DNA of 32,538 bases from an uncultured Clostridia bacterium (GTDB lineage Bacteria > Bacillota > Clostridia > TANB77 > CAG-508), in NCBI GenBank assembly GCA_947426305.1, contig CANEDP010000019.1:1-32538 (forward strand), read 5' to 3'. The position numbers and the translations under genes are program-made. The notes beneath the pieces were generated by a model, which was not told the origin of the DNA, did no database searches, and saw nothing but the letters and a program-made list of their open reading frames with translations. Of this stretch, positions 8,481 to 17,955 are shown one piece after another; the stretch's first letter is position 1, and each line of letters starts with the position of its first letter.

Positions 8481-9607
8481 ATGGGAAAAATTTATTTAGC
8501 TTCTCCCCATATGTCAGAGGAAGGATATGAGCAGAAATTTGTAAAAGAAGCGTTTGATACGAATTGGGTTGCTCCTTTGGGAGAAAATGTGAATCAGTTT
8601 GAAAAAGAAGTAGCAAAATTTGTTGGAACAAAGGAAGCAGCAGCTTTATCAAGTGGGACAGCGAGTATTCATTTGGGTTTAAAGGCACTTCGGAGTTGGA
8701 GAAGGAGATGTTGTGTTTTGCCAATCACTTACGTTTTCTGCTAGTTGTAATCCAATTATTTATCAAAATGCGACTCCTGTGTTTATTGATAGTGAACCAG
8801 ATACTTGGAATATGAGCCCAAAAGCATTGGAAAAAGCATTTGAAAAATATACTCCTAAAGCTGTTATTGTAGTTCATTTATATGGACATAGTGCTAAAAT
8901 GGATGAAATAATGAAAATTTGTAATAAACATCAGGTTCCCATTTTAGAAGATGCGGCAGAAAGTTTGGGAACGACGTATCATAGAAAATTTACAGGAACT
9001 TTTGGAAAATATGGTGTATTTTCCTTTAATGGAAATAAAATCATTACGACAAGTGGCGGTGGAATGTTGGTATCAGATGATGAAAAAGGAATCCAAAAAG
9101 CAAGATTTTGGGCAACACAGGCTAGAGATGAAGCACGCCATTATCAACATTCAGAAATTGGTTATAATTATAGGATGAGTAATGTTGTTGCTGGTATTGG
9201 AAGAGGTCAAATGAAGGTTTTGGAAAAAAGAATTGCTCAGAAAACACAAATTTTTGAAACATATCAAAAGGCTTTTCAAGCTATTCCAGAGATTCGGAAT
9301 GCATATGGCAACAGGGGAACAAAGATGTAATTATTGGTTGTCAGTTATGACATTAACCCAAAATTCAAAAGTTAAACCACTTGATGTTATGGAAACTTTA
9401 GAAAAAGAAAATATTGAATCTAGGCCAATTTGGAAACCAATGCATTTGCAACCTGTTTTTGAAAAATATGATTTCTTTGAGCATAACGAAAGTGGAATAA
9501 GTGTTTCGGAAGATATTTTTAATCGAGGAATTTGTTTGCCTTCTGATACAAAAAATACAGCAGAAGATATGGAACGAATCATAAAGATTATAAGAAATTT
9601 ATTTTAG
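8481..9607 (+). CDS. DegT/DnrJ/EryC1/StrS sugar aminotransferase (PglE-like), with two +1 frameshifts at CGG
   Basis: A PLP enzyme that most likely aminates the 4-keto sugar made by the preceding dehydratase. Three reading frames are needed: 8481 to the CGG at 8691, then +1 to the CGG at 9295, then +1 again to the stop at 9607. Skipping both C bases gives 374 residues, the normal length. The first site restores SIHLGLKALGVGEGDVV (Gly71). The second is at residue 272, before the conserved NYWLS segment. The PLP lysine is Lys186 in FSFNGNKIITTSGGGM, and the DAAES motif lies upstream of it. The C-terminal domain ends with the family-typical RPIWKPMHLQPVF and RGICLPSD. The gene follows the dehydratase closely and precedes the phosphoglycosyl transferase. 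Confidence 0.92.
8688..8694 (+). other. +1 recoding site CUU-CGG-A (first) in the aminotransferase gene
   Basis: Zero-frame CGG at 8691-8693. Skipping C8691 gives LKALGVGEGD, a conserved DegT-family turn. The unshifted frame stops at 8742-8744. Confidence 0.92.
9292..9298 (+). other. +1 recoding site AUU-CGG-A (second) in the aminotransferase gene
   Basis: CGG at 9295-9297 is in the frame set by the first shift. Skipping C9295 leads into the conserved CNYWLSVMTL segment. The unshifted frame stops at 9328-9330. Gly is less strongly predicted here because the segment is variable. Confidence 0.82.
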
Positions 9608-9618
9608 AAAGGAGCATC

Positions 9619-10305
9619 ATGTATCCGAAATATATAAAAAGGCTATTAGACTTTTGCTTAAGCTTAGTGGGACTTATTATTTTATTGCCAGTTTATTTGC
9701 TGATAGCAATTTTAGTTAGAATAAAACTCGGAAGTCCAGCCATTTTTAAACAAAAAAGACCTGGAAAAAATGGAAAAATTTTTACATTATATAAATTTAG
9801 AACCATGACAAATGTCAAAAATGAAAAAGGGGAATTGCTTTCAGATGAAGAAAGATTGACGAAATTTGGGAAGTTTTTGAGAAATACGAGTTTAGATGAA
9901 TTACCAGAACTACTGAATATTGTAAAAGGCGATATGAGTATTGTTGGACCAAGACCGCAACTGGTTCGAGATATGGTATTTATGAATGAAGAACAAAAAA
10001 AACGTCATTTAGTTAGACAAGGTTTAACAGGTTTAGCACAAATAAGTGGTAGAAATGCAATTTCCTGGGAAGATAAATTTAAGTATGATTTAGAATATGT
10101 TAAGCAGGTAACTTTTGCTAAGGATGTTACAATATTTTTTTTGACAATTAAAAAAGTATTTGCCAAAGAAGATATTTCAGCAGAAGGAATGGAAACAGCA
10201 GAAGATTTTGGAGATTATTTGTTGCGAACAAATCAGATTACAAAAGAAGAATATGAGGTAAAACAAAAAGAAGCAGTTGAATTATTATTAGAAGAAAGGA
10301 AATGA
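9619..10305 (+). CDS. Phosphoglycosyl transferase initiating glycan assembly (PglC-like, monotopic)
   Basis: The 228-residue protein would transfer a sugar-1-phosphate from a UDP-sugar to undecaprenyl phosphate at the inner face of the membrane. One N-terminal re-entrant hydrophobic helix (about 8-32) is followed by the small bacterial sugar-transferase domain. It carries the KFRTM stretch, the Asp-Glu catalytic pair in SLDELPEL (near residue 93) and VGPRPQ. The size matches the short PglC type rather than the large WbaP type with extra membrane helices. The last 50 residues are an unusual acidic extension. Following a dehydratase and an aminotransferase, its substrate may be a UDP-4-amino-4,6-dideoxy sugar or its N-acetyl form. 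Confidence 0.9.
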   Translation: MYPKYIKRLLDFCLSLVGLIILLPVYLLIAILVRIKLGSPAIFKQKRPGKNGKIFTLYKFRTMTNVKNEKGELLSDEERLTKFGKFLRNTSLDELPELLNIVKGDMSIVGPRPQLVRDMVFMNEEQKKRHLVRQGLTGLAQISGRNAISWEDKFKYDLEYVKQVTFAKDVTIFFLTIKKVFAKEDISAEGMETAEDFGDYLLRTNQITKEEYEVKQKEAVELLLEERK

Positions 10306-10308
10306 AAG

Positions 10309-11529
10309 ATGAATATTTGGTTATTGCAGGCCAGTGAACCGATGCCAATTGTCAACAAAGGAGAACGACTATGGAGAATGGGAATGATTGCAGAAGAAAT
10401 GACAAAAAGAGGACACCAAATAACATGGTTTTCAAATACATTTGATCATTATCAAAAAAAGCAATTATTTGACCGAGATACGGTTGTCAGAGTAAAAGAG
10501 AATTATGATATTTATTTAATTCATGGTCCACAATATAAAAAAAATATATCGATTCGTCGAATTATCAATCATAAATTAATTGCTGTGAAATTTAGAAAAA
10601 TGGCGAAAAAAATGGAAAAACCAGATTTGATTTATGTGTCTTTTCCGACCATTGATTATGCGGAAGAAGCCGTAAGATATGGAAAAGAAAATAATGTTCC
10701 TGTGATTGTAGATGTAAGGGATTTATGGCCAGATATTTTTGAACATAATTTGTCTGGAATAATAAAATTGCCTGCAAAGCCATATATCAAATGGATGGAT
10801 TGTAAAACAAAAAGAATTATGAAAGACGCTTTTGCCATTCATTCTATTTCCCAAGCAATGCTTGATTGGGGATTAAAAAAAGGACAAAGGGTGCAACAAA
10901 AACAAGATCGATATTTTTATTTAGGATATCATAAAAAAGAAGATTTAGAAAATACAGAAAAACAAGTTATTGATAAAAGCAAATTTAATATATCTTTTTT
11001 TGCAACAATTAATAATCAATTTAATTATGAAATCATTTTGCATTTGGCGGAAATATTAAAGCAAAATGATAAAGATGTAATCATTAATATTTGTGGCGAT
11101 GGACCGCAATTCGAAGAGTTAAAACAAAAGACCCAAAGTTATGAAAATATTAAATTATTTGGTTGGGTAGGTAAAGAAATCATTGATTATGTGCTAAAAA
11201 ATTCAAAATTAGGTTTTGCACCTTATAAAAATACGTTTGATTTTCAAATGAGTGTGTCCAATAAATTTGCCGAATATTTATCATATGGATTACCAATTAT
11301 CCTAACTTCTGATGGATATATGAAAAGTTTACTAGAACAAAATGAATGTGGTATTTCTTCACAAAGCGTGGAGGAGATTTATCAGTTTATTATGGATGTA
11401 AAAAATGATGAGAAAATTTATGATCAGATGTCACAAAATGCGAAGAAGCTGTATGAAGAAAACTTTGTTGCTGAAAAAATATACCAACAATTAGCAAATT
11501 TTTTAGAAAATATAAAGGAGGAGAAATAA
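10309..11529 (+). CDS. Glycosyltransferase, GT4-like (GT-B fold)
   Basis: A 406-residue cytoplasmic protein expected to add a sugar from a nucleotide donor to the lipid-linked glycan. The N-terminal domain starts MNIWLLQASEPMP and contains the VDVRDLWPD segment typical of WbuB-like GT4 enzymes. The C-terminal donor domain has INICGDGPQFEEL, LFGWVGKE and the FAPYK-KFAEYLSYGLPII region. The gap from the previous gene is three bases, so it is within the operon. Donor and linkage cannot be read from the sequence. Confidence 0.85.
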   Translation: MNIWLLQASEPMPIVNKGERLWRMGMIAEEMTKRGHQITWFSNTFDHYQKKQLFDRDTVVRVKENYDIYLIHGPQYKKNISIRRIINHKLIAVKFRKMAKKMEKPDLIYVSFPTIDYAEEAVRYGKENNVPVIVDVRDLWPDIFEHNLSGIIKLPAKPYIKWMDCKTKRIMKDAFAIHSISQAMLDWGLKKGQRVQQKQDRYFYLGYHKKEDLENTEKQVIDKSKFNISFFATINNQFNYEIILHLAEILKQNDKDVIINICGDGPQFEELKQKTQSYENIKLFGWVGKEIIDYVLKNSKLGFAPYKNTFDFQMSVSNKFAEYLSYGLPIILTSDGYMKSLLEQNECGISSQSVEEIYQFIMDVKNDEKIYDQMSQNAKKLYEENFVAEKIYQQLANFLENIKEEK

Positions 11530-11530
11530 C

Positions 11531-12619
11531 ATGAAATATGCTCTAATTGGATGCGGAAGAATTTCGCCAAATCATTTGGAAGCAGCGATTAATAATGATT
11601 TGGAGATTGTGGGATTATGCGATTTAGTTCCAGAACATATCAGTCAATTATTGGAAAAGTTGGAAATAAAAGATGCTAAATTTAAGCAATACATAGATTA
11701 TCGTGAAATGCTACAAGAGCAAAAACCAGAGTTGGTTGCCATTGCAACGGAAAGTGGAGAACATGCCAAGATTGCTTTGGAATGCTTAGAAGCAGGTTGC
11801 CATGTCATTATTGAAAAACCAATTGCTTTATCTTTGGAAGATGCTGATAAAATTATTGCAAAGGCAAAAGAAAAAGGATTAGTTGTGTGTGCCAATCATC
11901 AAAATCGTTTTAATAAATCTATTCAAAGAATTCGAAGAGCAGTTGAAGATGGTGATTTTGGAAAAATGATGTATGGAACAGCACATATTAGATGGAATCG
12001 AGGTCCAGATTATTACAAACAAGCACCTTGGAGAGGAACATGGGCACAAGATGGTGGAGCATTAATGAATCAATGTATTCACAATATTGATTTGCTAAGA
12101 TGGATGATGGGCGATGAAGTGAGCGAAGTTTGTGCTTATACAGACAACTTAAATCATGATTTTATCCAAGCAGAAGACTTAGGATTAGCCATTGTAAAAT
12201 TTAAAAATGGTTCGTATGGTATGATTGAAGGAACAACGAATATTTATCCGAAAAATTTGGAAGAAACCTTGTATTTGTTTGGGCAAAAAGGAACTGTAAA
12301 AGCGGGGGGAAAATCTGTTAATATCATTGAAGAATGGTGTTTTGAAAAAGCCCAAGAAAATGCAGAAGAAGTAAAACAAAAAAATAGTGAAATGCCAAAA
12401 AATGTTTATGGATTTGGACATACACCGTTATATAAAAATGTGATAGAAGCAATTAAAACACATACCAAACCATTGGTAGACGCAGAAGCAGGAAGAAGAG
12501 CATTAGAATTAGTGCTTGCTATTTACAAGTCAGCAGCAGAAGGAAAGCCAGTAAAATTGCCATTAGATAAATGTTCTACAATGGATTTTGTGGAAAGATT
12601 TAAAGTTAAGGAAGTGTAA
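11531..12619 (+). CDS. wbpB: UDP-GlcNAc-uronate 3-dehydrogenase (WbpB/WlbA-like, Gfo/Idh/MocA family)
   Basis: This NAD-dependent oxidoreductase would oxidise C3 of UDP-GlcNAcA to the 3-keto form. It has 362 residues. The N-terminal Rossmann motif is ALIGCGRISPNH, the EKP motif (HVIIEKPIAL) lies near residue 97, and the catalytic region holds DGGALMNQCIHNIDLL with the His/Asp typical of the family. The function rests on context as well: an aminotransferase (12623), an acetyltransferase (13758) and a UDP-GlcNAc 6-dehydrogenase (14339) follow directly, the same set as Pseudomonas wbpB-E-D-A. The start at 11531 has AAAGGAGGAG just upstream. Confidence 0.88.
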   Translation: MKYALIGCGRISPNHLEAAINNDLEIVGLCDLVPEHISQLLEKLEIKDAKFKQYIDYREMLQEQKPELVAIATESGEHAKIALECLEAGCHVIIEKPIALSLEDADKIIAKAKEKGLVVCANHQNRFNKSIQRIRRAVEDGDFGKMMYGTAHIRWNRGPDYYKQAPWRGTWAQDGGALMNQCIHNIDLLRWMMGDEVSEVCAYTDNLNHDFIQAEDLGLAIVKFKNGSYGMIEGTTNIYPKNLEETLYLFGQKGTVKAGGKSVNIIEEWCFEKAQENAEEVKQKNSEMPKNVYGFGHTPLYKNVIEAIKTHTKPLVDAEAGRRALELVLAIYKSAAEGKPVKLPLDKCSTMDFVERFKVKEV

Positions 12620-12622
12620 AAA

Positions 12623-13768
12623 TTGGAATTTATAGATTTAAAAGCGCAATATCAAGCTTTAAAAAAAGATATTGATGCAGGAATTCAAGAAGTGCTAGAG
12701 AATGGAAATTATATTTTAGGACAGCCAGTAAAAGAATTAGAAAAAGAATTAGCAGAGTATGTTGGTGTGAAATATTGTGCGACTTGTGCTAATGGAACAG
12801 ATGCTTTGCAAATTGCGTTAATGGTATTGGATATCCAAAAAGGGGATGCTGTATTTGTGCCATCGTTTACGTTTTATTCAACGGCTGAAGTGGTGTCTTT
12901 GGTTGGAGCAACGCCAATTTTTGTGGATGTCGATGAAAGAACTTTTAATATAGATTCTCAAAAATTAGAAAAAGCAGTTGAAGAAGTGATTCAAGAAGGA
13001 AAATTAAAACCAAAAGCAATGATACCAGTTGATCTATTTGGTCAACCAGCCAATTTTGATGAAATTACTAGAATTGCTAAAAAATACAATTTAAAAATAA
13101 TAGAAGATGGTGCTCAAGGTTTTGGGGGCGAAATTAGAAAGAAAAAAGCTTGTTCTTTTGGTGATATTTCTACAACATCGTTTTTTCCAGCCAAACCACT
13201 TGGATGTTATGGTGATGGTGGAGCGATTTTTACGGATGATGAAAAATTACACGAACTAATTTTGTCCATTCGAGTTCATGGAAAAGGAGAATTTAAGTAT
13301 GATAATGTACGTGTAGGCTTAAATTCAAGATTAGATACGTTGCAAGCGGTTATCTTATTGCCAAAATTAAGGGCATTTCAGGAATATGAATTAGTAAATA
13401 GAAATCAATTTGCCAATCTGTATACGGCAATCTTAAAAGATTATGTGAAAATTCCAATTGTGTCAGAAGGTTTCTTAAGCAGTTGGGCACAATATACGAT
13501 TCTTTTGGATTCACAAGAAGAACGTGACTTTTTACAAGTGAAATTGAAAGAAGCAGGCATTCCATCGATGATTTATTATCCGAAGCCATTACATAAACAA
13601 GTCGTTTATAAGGATTATAATTTTAATTTGGAAGATTTAAAAATTAGTGAAGAATTAAGTCAGAAAGTGCTTAGTTTGCCAATGCATCCCTATTTAACAG
13701 AGGAAACTGTAAAAAATATTTGTGATAAAGTAATTCAGATAATAGGAGAGTTTAGAAATGGAAGATAA
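12623..13768 (+). CDS. wbpE: UDP-3-keto-GlcNAcA aminotransferase (WbpE/WlbC-like, DegT family)
   Basis: A PLP enzyme of 381 residues that would aminate C3 of the 3-keto-uronic acid sugar. Start is TTG, with AAGGA before it. The DegT family marks are clear: [24 protein letters not shown] (PLP-binding Asp), and the PLP lysine in [17 protein letters not shown] near residue 190. It is a complete, unshifted member of the same superfamily as the broken-frame gene at 8481, and contains no in-frame CGG. It overlaps the next gene by 11 bases, suggesting translational coupling. Confidence 0.9.
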   Translation: MEFIDLKAQYQALKKDIDAGIQEVLENGNYILGQPVKELEKELAEYVGVKYCATCANGTDALQIALMVLDIQKGDAVFVPSFTFYSTAEVVSLVGATPIFVDVDERTFNIDSQKLEKAVEEVIQEGKLKPKAMIPVDLFGQPANFDEITRIAKKYNLKIIEDGAQGFGGEIRKKKACSFGDISTTSFFPAKPLGCYGDGGAIFTDDEKLHELILSIRVHGKGEFKYDNVRVGLNSRLDTLQAVILLPKLRAFQEYELVNRNQFANLYTAILKDYVKIPIVSEGFLSSWAQYTILLDSQEERDFLQVKLKEAGIPSMIYYPKPLHKQVVYKDYNFNLEDLKISEELSQKVLSLPMHPYLTEETVKNICDKVIQIIGEFRNGR

Positions 13769-14333
13769 AGAATATTTTGTACATGAATCGAGTTATATTG
13801 ATGAACCTTGCCAAATTGGAAAAGGAACGAAAATATGGCATTTTTCACATATTATGTGTGATACCAAAATCGGAGAAAATTGTAATATTGGTCAAAATGT
13901 TGTGGTTTCGCCTGATGTAGTTTTAGGAAATAACGTAAAAGTTCAAAATAATGTGTCTATTTATACAGGTGTTATTTGTGAAGATGATGTGTTTTTAGGA
14001 CCATCTTGTGTTTTTACAAACGTGATTAATCCGAGAAGTTTTATTTCGAGAAAAGAGGAATATCGAAAAACGGTGGTGCATAAAGGTGCTTCCATTGGCG
14101 CAAATGCAACAATTGTATGCGGACATGATATTGGAAAATATGCTTTTGTAGGAGCAGGAAGTGTTGTGACAAAAGATGTTCCAGATTATGCATTAGTGAT
14201 TGGAAATCCTGCCAAAGTGAAGGATTATGTTTGTGAATGTTCGGAAAAAATGAATTTTGAAAAAGATGTTTTTAAGTGTCCTAAATGTGGCAAAGAATAT
14301 AAAAAGAATAAAGAGAAAATTGAAAGGAAGTAG
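13758..14333 (+). CDS. wbpD: N-acetyltransferase of the 3-amino uronic acid sugar (WbpD/WlbB-like)
   Basis: A 191-residue left-handed beta-helix acetyltransferase that would acetylate the 3-amino group to give UDP-GlcNAc3NAcA. Hexapeptide repeats run through most of it ([66 protein letters not shown]). The C-terminus ends in two CxxC-like pairs (CECSEK and CPKCGKEYK), a small zinc-ribbon-like tail often seen in this subfamily. Gene order with the dehydrogenase and aminotransferase supports the role. Confidence 0.88.
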   Translation: MEDKEYFVHESSYIDEPCQIGKGTKIWHFSHIMCDTKIGENCNIGQNVVVSPDVVLGNNVKVQNNVSIYTGVICEDDVFLGPSCVFTNVINPRSFISRKEEYRKTVVHKGASIGANATIVCGHDIGKYAFVGAGSVVTKDVPDYALVIGNPAKVKDYVCECSEKMNFEKDVFKCPKCGKEYKKNKEKIERK

Positions 14334-14338
14334 AAAAA

Positions 14339-15661
14339 ATGAATATGAAAGAAAAACTATTAAAAAAAATTGAGGAAAAGCAAATTATTGTTGGAGTGGT
14401 TGGCTTAGGATATGTTGGCTTACCTTTGGCAGTTGAAAAAGCAAAAGCAGGGTTTAAAACGATTGGATTTGATGTGCAAGAGGAAAAAGTAAAAATGGTA
14501 AATGAGGGACACAATTACATAGGTGACGTAGTTGACAATGATTTAAAGGAATTAGTAAAAAGTGGGATGTTGTCTGCGACAACCGATTTTAGTTTTATCA
14601 AGGATGTGGATTTTATTGCAATTTGCGTTCCTACGCCATTAGATAGTCATCAACAACCAGATATTAGTTATGTGAAAAGTAGTACGGAATCTGTCGCAAA
14701 ATATTTGTCAAAAGATACGATGGTGGTTTTAGAATCTACGACCTATCCAGGAACGACGGAAGATTTATTAAAGCCAATTTTGGAAAAAGAATCTGGTTTG
14801 AAATGTGGAGAAGATTTCTATTTGGGATTTTCACCAGAAAGAGTTGATCCAGGAAATATTATATATAAAACGAAAAATACACCAAAAGTAGTTGGTGGAA
14901 TCGGAAAAGATGCCACAGAAGTGATTGCGAAAATGTACCGAGCTGTATTGGGAGCGGAAATTCATGAAGTTTCTTCGCCTGCAGTTGCTGAGATGGAGAA
15001 AATCTTGGAAAATACGTATCGAAATATCAATATTGCATTAGTAAATGAATTGACCATGTTGTGTCATAAAATGGGAATTAGTATGTGGGAAGTGGTTGAT
15101 GCTGCTAAATCAAAACCTTATGGATTTCAGGCCTTTTATCCGGGTCCAGGTTTGGGTGGACATTGTATTCCACTTGACCCTTATTATTTGGATTGGAAAG
15201 CAAGAGAATATGGTTTCCATACTTCGATGATTCAAGCATCTGGAATGATTAATGATAAAATGCCAGAATATTGCGTAGAGCGAGCAAGCAAGATATTGAG
15301 CAAAGATCAAAAATCAATGAATGGTGCTAAAATATTAGTTCTGGGTGTTGCTTATAAAAATGATATTGATGATTATAGAGAAAGTCCAGCATTACGCGTG
15401 ATTGAACTATTGGAAGAAGAAAAAGCGGATGTGGATTGGTTTGATCCATGGATTCCAGAATATAAATATAAAGGTCAGAAACATCAAAGTAATCTTACTG
15501 AAATTAATGAGAAAATTTTGCAAGAATATGATTTAGTAATCATTACGGCTGCTCATTCAAAATTTGATTATGAAATGATTAGAAAAAATGCAAAAGAAGT
15601 TTTTGATACAAGAAACGCGATGAAAGATATTAAAAATAGAGAGAATATTGAGTTATTGTAG
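14339..15661 (+). CDS. wbpA: UDP-GlcNAc 6-dehydrogenase (WbpA/WecC-like)
   Basis: A 440-residue nucleotide-sugar dehydrogenase that oxidises C6 of UDP-GlcNAc (or UDP-ManNAc) to the uronic acid in two NAD-dependent steps. Seen: N-terminal VGLGYVGLPLA, ICVPTPLD, STTYPGTTE, FSPERVDPGN, the lysine region in EMEKILENTYRNINIALVNE, and the catalytic Cys in PGPGLGGHCIPLDP near residue 279. The C-terminal domain has LGVAYKNDIDDYRESPA. It supplies the substrate for the enzymes encoded just before it. Confidence 0.9.
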   Translation: MNMKEKLLKKIEEKQIIVGVVGLGYVGLPLAVEKAKAGFKTIGFDVQEEKVKMVNEGHNYIGDVVDNDLKELVKSGMLSATTDFSFIKDVDFIAICVPTPLDSHQQPDISYVKSSTESVAKYLSKDTMVVLESTTYPGTTEDLLKPILEKESGLKCGEDFYLGFSPERVDPGNIIYKTKNTPKVVGGIGKDATEVIAKMYRAVLGAEIHEVSSPAVAEMEKILENTYRNINIALVNELTMLCHKMGISMWEVVDAAKSKPYGFQAFYPGPGLGGHCIPLDPYYLDWKAREYGFHTSMIQASGMINDKMPEYCVERASKILSKDQKSMNGAKILVLGVAYKNDIDDYRESPALRVIELLEEEKADVDWFDPWIPEYKYKGQKHQSNLTEINEKILQEYDLVIITAAHSKFDYEMIRKNAKEVFDTRNAMKDIKNRENIELL

Positions 15662-15671
15662 GAGAAATAGA

Positions 15672-16766
15672 ATGAAGCATTCCAAAAAAATATATATGAT
15701 TTTGACAAATGGATTTGACCCTGATGTTAGAGTGTACAAGGAAGCAAAATATTTAGTGTCAATTGGGTTTGATGTATGTGTACTTTGTTGGGATAGAAAA
15801 TGTGAATTTAAAGATAAATTGGAGGAAAATATAGACGGAATCACCATAAAAAGATTTCCTATTTTATCGCAACCGGGTACAGGAATGAAGCAAATATTGC
15901 CGTATATAAAATTTATCCAAAGTGTAAGAGATTATTTAAAAGATGAAGAGTATTATTATTTGCATTGCCATGATTTTGACGGTATGATGGTTGGAATGTT
16001 TACTAAAAAAAGAAGACAAAAGAAAGTGATATTTGATATGCATGAAATATATACGAATTATGCTTATGCAAAAAATGTTTTATTTCATCATGTTTTTCGT
16101 TTTATCTTGAAGAAAGTCAATTATATTATTTATGTAAACGATGAACAGATAAAAGATATTTTTACAAAAGAAAAATTGGTTTTTTTACCGAATTATCCAG
16201 AAGCTCAAAAGTATATGCCGATTGAAAAAAATACTTCATCTCAAGTGAGAATCAATTATATCGGAGCATTGAGAGATGATGACTCGCTGAAATGCTTAGC
16301 TGGAATTGCGGATCAAAGAGAAAAATATAAAATTGGGTTATATGGAATGGGAACAAGTTATGAGAAATTATGTGCAGAATTCAAGAATTCAGCTGTTTAT
16401 TTACATGGAAAATATAATGGTATGAAAGAAAGCGGAGAAATTTACAGAAATACAGATATCTTGTATTGTGTGTATAATCCAGAAGTGGCAAATTGGAAAA
16501 ATGCTTATCCAGTAAAATTGTTTGAAGCAATTGTTACTTTAACACCCATTCTTGTTTCGAAAAATACAACGGCAGGGAACTTTGTTACAGAATATGGAAT
16601 TGGAGAAGAAATCGAGTATAATCAGCAAGAAAGTCTTTTAGAGGCAATTGAAAAAATTTGCAAAAATTATCCTGCTTATATAGAAAATTTAAAAAAGATA
16701 AGCAAGCAATATAGATGGGAGAATGTAACGAAAAACTTAGATAAAATTTATAAGGAGAAATCGTAG
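15672..16766 (+). CDS. Glycosyltransferase, GT-B fold (GT4-like)
   Basis: This 364-residue protein begins MKHSKKIYMILTNGFDPDVRVYKEAKYL, a GT4-like N-terminus with DVRV, and contains CHDFDGMMVG and VIFDMHEIY typical of the acceptor domain. The C-terminal half has INYIGALRDDDSL and KLFEAIVTLTPILVSK. I start it at the ATG at 15672, which has AGGAG upstream, rather than at the TTG at 15648, where the ribosome binding site would be inside the coding region. Substrates are unknown. Confidence 0.82.
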   Translation: MKHSKKIYMILTNGFDPDVRVYKEAKYLVSIGFDVCVLCWDRKCEFKDKLEENIDGITIKRFPILSQPGTGMKQILPYIKFIQSVRDYLKDEEYYYLHCHDFDGMMVGMFTKKRRQKKVIFDMHEIYTNYAYAKNVLFHHVFRFILKKVNYIIYVNDEQIKDIFTKEKLVFLPNYPEAQKYMPIEKNTSSQVRINYIGALRDDDSLKCLAGIADQREKYKIGLYGMGTSYEKLCAEFKNSAVYLHGKYNGMKESGEIYRNTDILYCVYNPEVANWKNAYPVKLFEAIVTLTPILVSKNTTAGNFVTEYGIGEEIEYNQQESLLEAIEKICKNYPAYIENLKKISKQYRWENVTKNLDKIYKEKS

Positions 16767-17936
16767 ATGGAAAATAAAACGATTATTATTTTAAGTCATG
16801 TGGGATTTGATGATTCTCCTTATTGCAGTTATGTACAAGCCCACGCCAAAGCGTTGGTAGAGCAAGGATACCATGTAAAAGTTTTTGCCATGATTCCTTG
16901 GTTTCCATTTTTTTCTTATTTTCAAAAAAAGAGAAGAAGTTTTTTAAGCAGAATAAGAAATCATAAAAAACAAGTACAAAACCTAGATGGAGTTGAAGTA
17001 ATTTATAAAAAAACATTTTCAATTTCCAATTTATTTTATAACTCAAAAATCAATTTGAATGGAATTTTTTATTATCATGCGATAAAAAAGAAATTTAGAA
17101 AAATATATAAAAATGAAGATGTTGAACGAATTGATGCACATACTTTTAAGGTGGAAGGATATGCGGCTTACCGATTAAAGAAGAAATATCCAAACGTCAA
17201 AACTACAGTTACATTGCATGGAACGAGTTTTGAGAGAAATGTAACTACCAAAAATGGAACTCATCAAATTAAAAAAATATTTCAGAAAGTAGATTATGCC
17301 ATATGTGTGAGTGACAAAATAAAGAAAGAAATCAATGCACTTGGTGTTCATAATGCAAAAGTCATTTATAATGGAATTCATCAATATCATTTAGAACTCT
17401 GTGATAAGGAAAAATATCAATACAATATTTTATCTGTTGGTAATTTGATTAAACAAAAAAATAATGATATTGTTATAAAAGCAATTCATAAAATTTTGAA
17501 TCAATATCAAGATGTCAAGCTGACAATTGTTGGAGAAGGAGTCGAAAAAAATAATTTGGAAAATTTAGTCCAAGAATTGGGCATGACAGAAAATGTGACT
17601 TTTATAGAACGAATTTTAAATAGTCAAGTATTAAATTTGATGAATGAGAGTTATCTATTCATAATGCCAAGTGTTTCAGAGGGATTTGGAATTGTATATC
17701 CAGAAGCAATGAGCGTAGGGGCTATTACGATTGGAACAAAAGGTGAAGGAATTGATGGATTTATCAAAAACGAAGAAAACGGATTCTTAGTTAATCCAGA
17801 TGAGGATGAAATTGCGCAGTTAATTCAAAAAATATATCAAAAAGAATATAATGTAGAAGAAATCAGAAAAAAAGCATATCAGGATTCAAAAGAATTGACT
17901 TGGGAAAATAATGCTAAAAAATATTTAGAATTGTAA
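16767..17936 (+). CDS. Glycosyltransferase family 4
   Basis: A 389-residue protein with a recognisable GT4 layout. The N-terminal domain starts IIILSHVGFDDSPYCSYVQAHAKAL, and the C-terminal donor domain has LSVGNLIKQKNND, LTIVGEGVEKNNLE and the EX7E-type motif SEGFGIVYPEAMSVG near residues 315-329. The start codon follows the previous stop directly. It presumably adds one sugar of the repeat unit; donor and acceptor are unknown. Confidence 0.88.
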   Translation: MENKTIIILSHVGFDDSPYCSYVQAHAKALVEQGYHVKVFAMIPWFPFFSYFQKKRRSFLSRIRNHKKQVQNLDGVEVIYKKTFSISNLFYNSKINLNGIFYYHAIKKKFRKIYKNEDVERIDAHTFKVEGYAAYRLKKKYPNVKTTVTLHGTSFERNVTTKNGTHQIKKIFQKVDYAICVSDKIKKEINALGVHNAKVIYNGIHQYHLELCDKEKYQYNILSVGNLIKQKNNDIVIKAIHKILNQYQDVKLTIVGEGVEKNNLENLVQELGMTENVTFIERILNSQVLNLMNESYLFIMPSVSEGFGIVYPEAMSVGAITIGTKGEGIDGFIKNEENGFLVNPDEDEIAQLIQKIYQKEYNVEEIRKKAYQDSKELTWENNAKKYLEL

Positions 17937-17955
17937 AGATAGGAGAAGTTTGTAA

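Noticed and set aside
15648..15671. Upstream TTG start for the glycosyltransferase at 15672
   Set aside because: It would place the AGGAG binding site within the coding region and add a non-family N-terminus.
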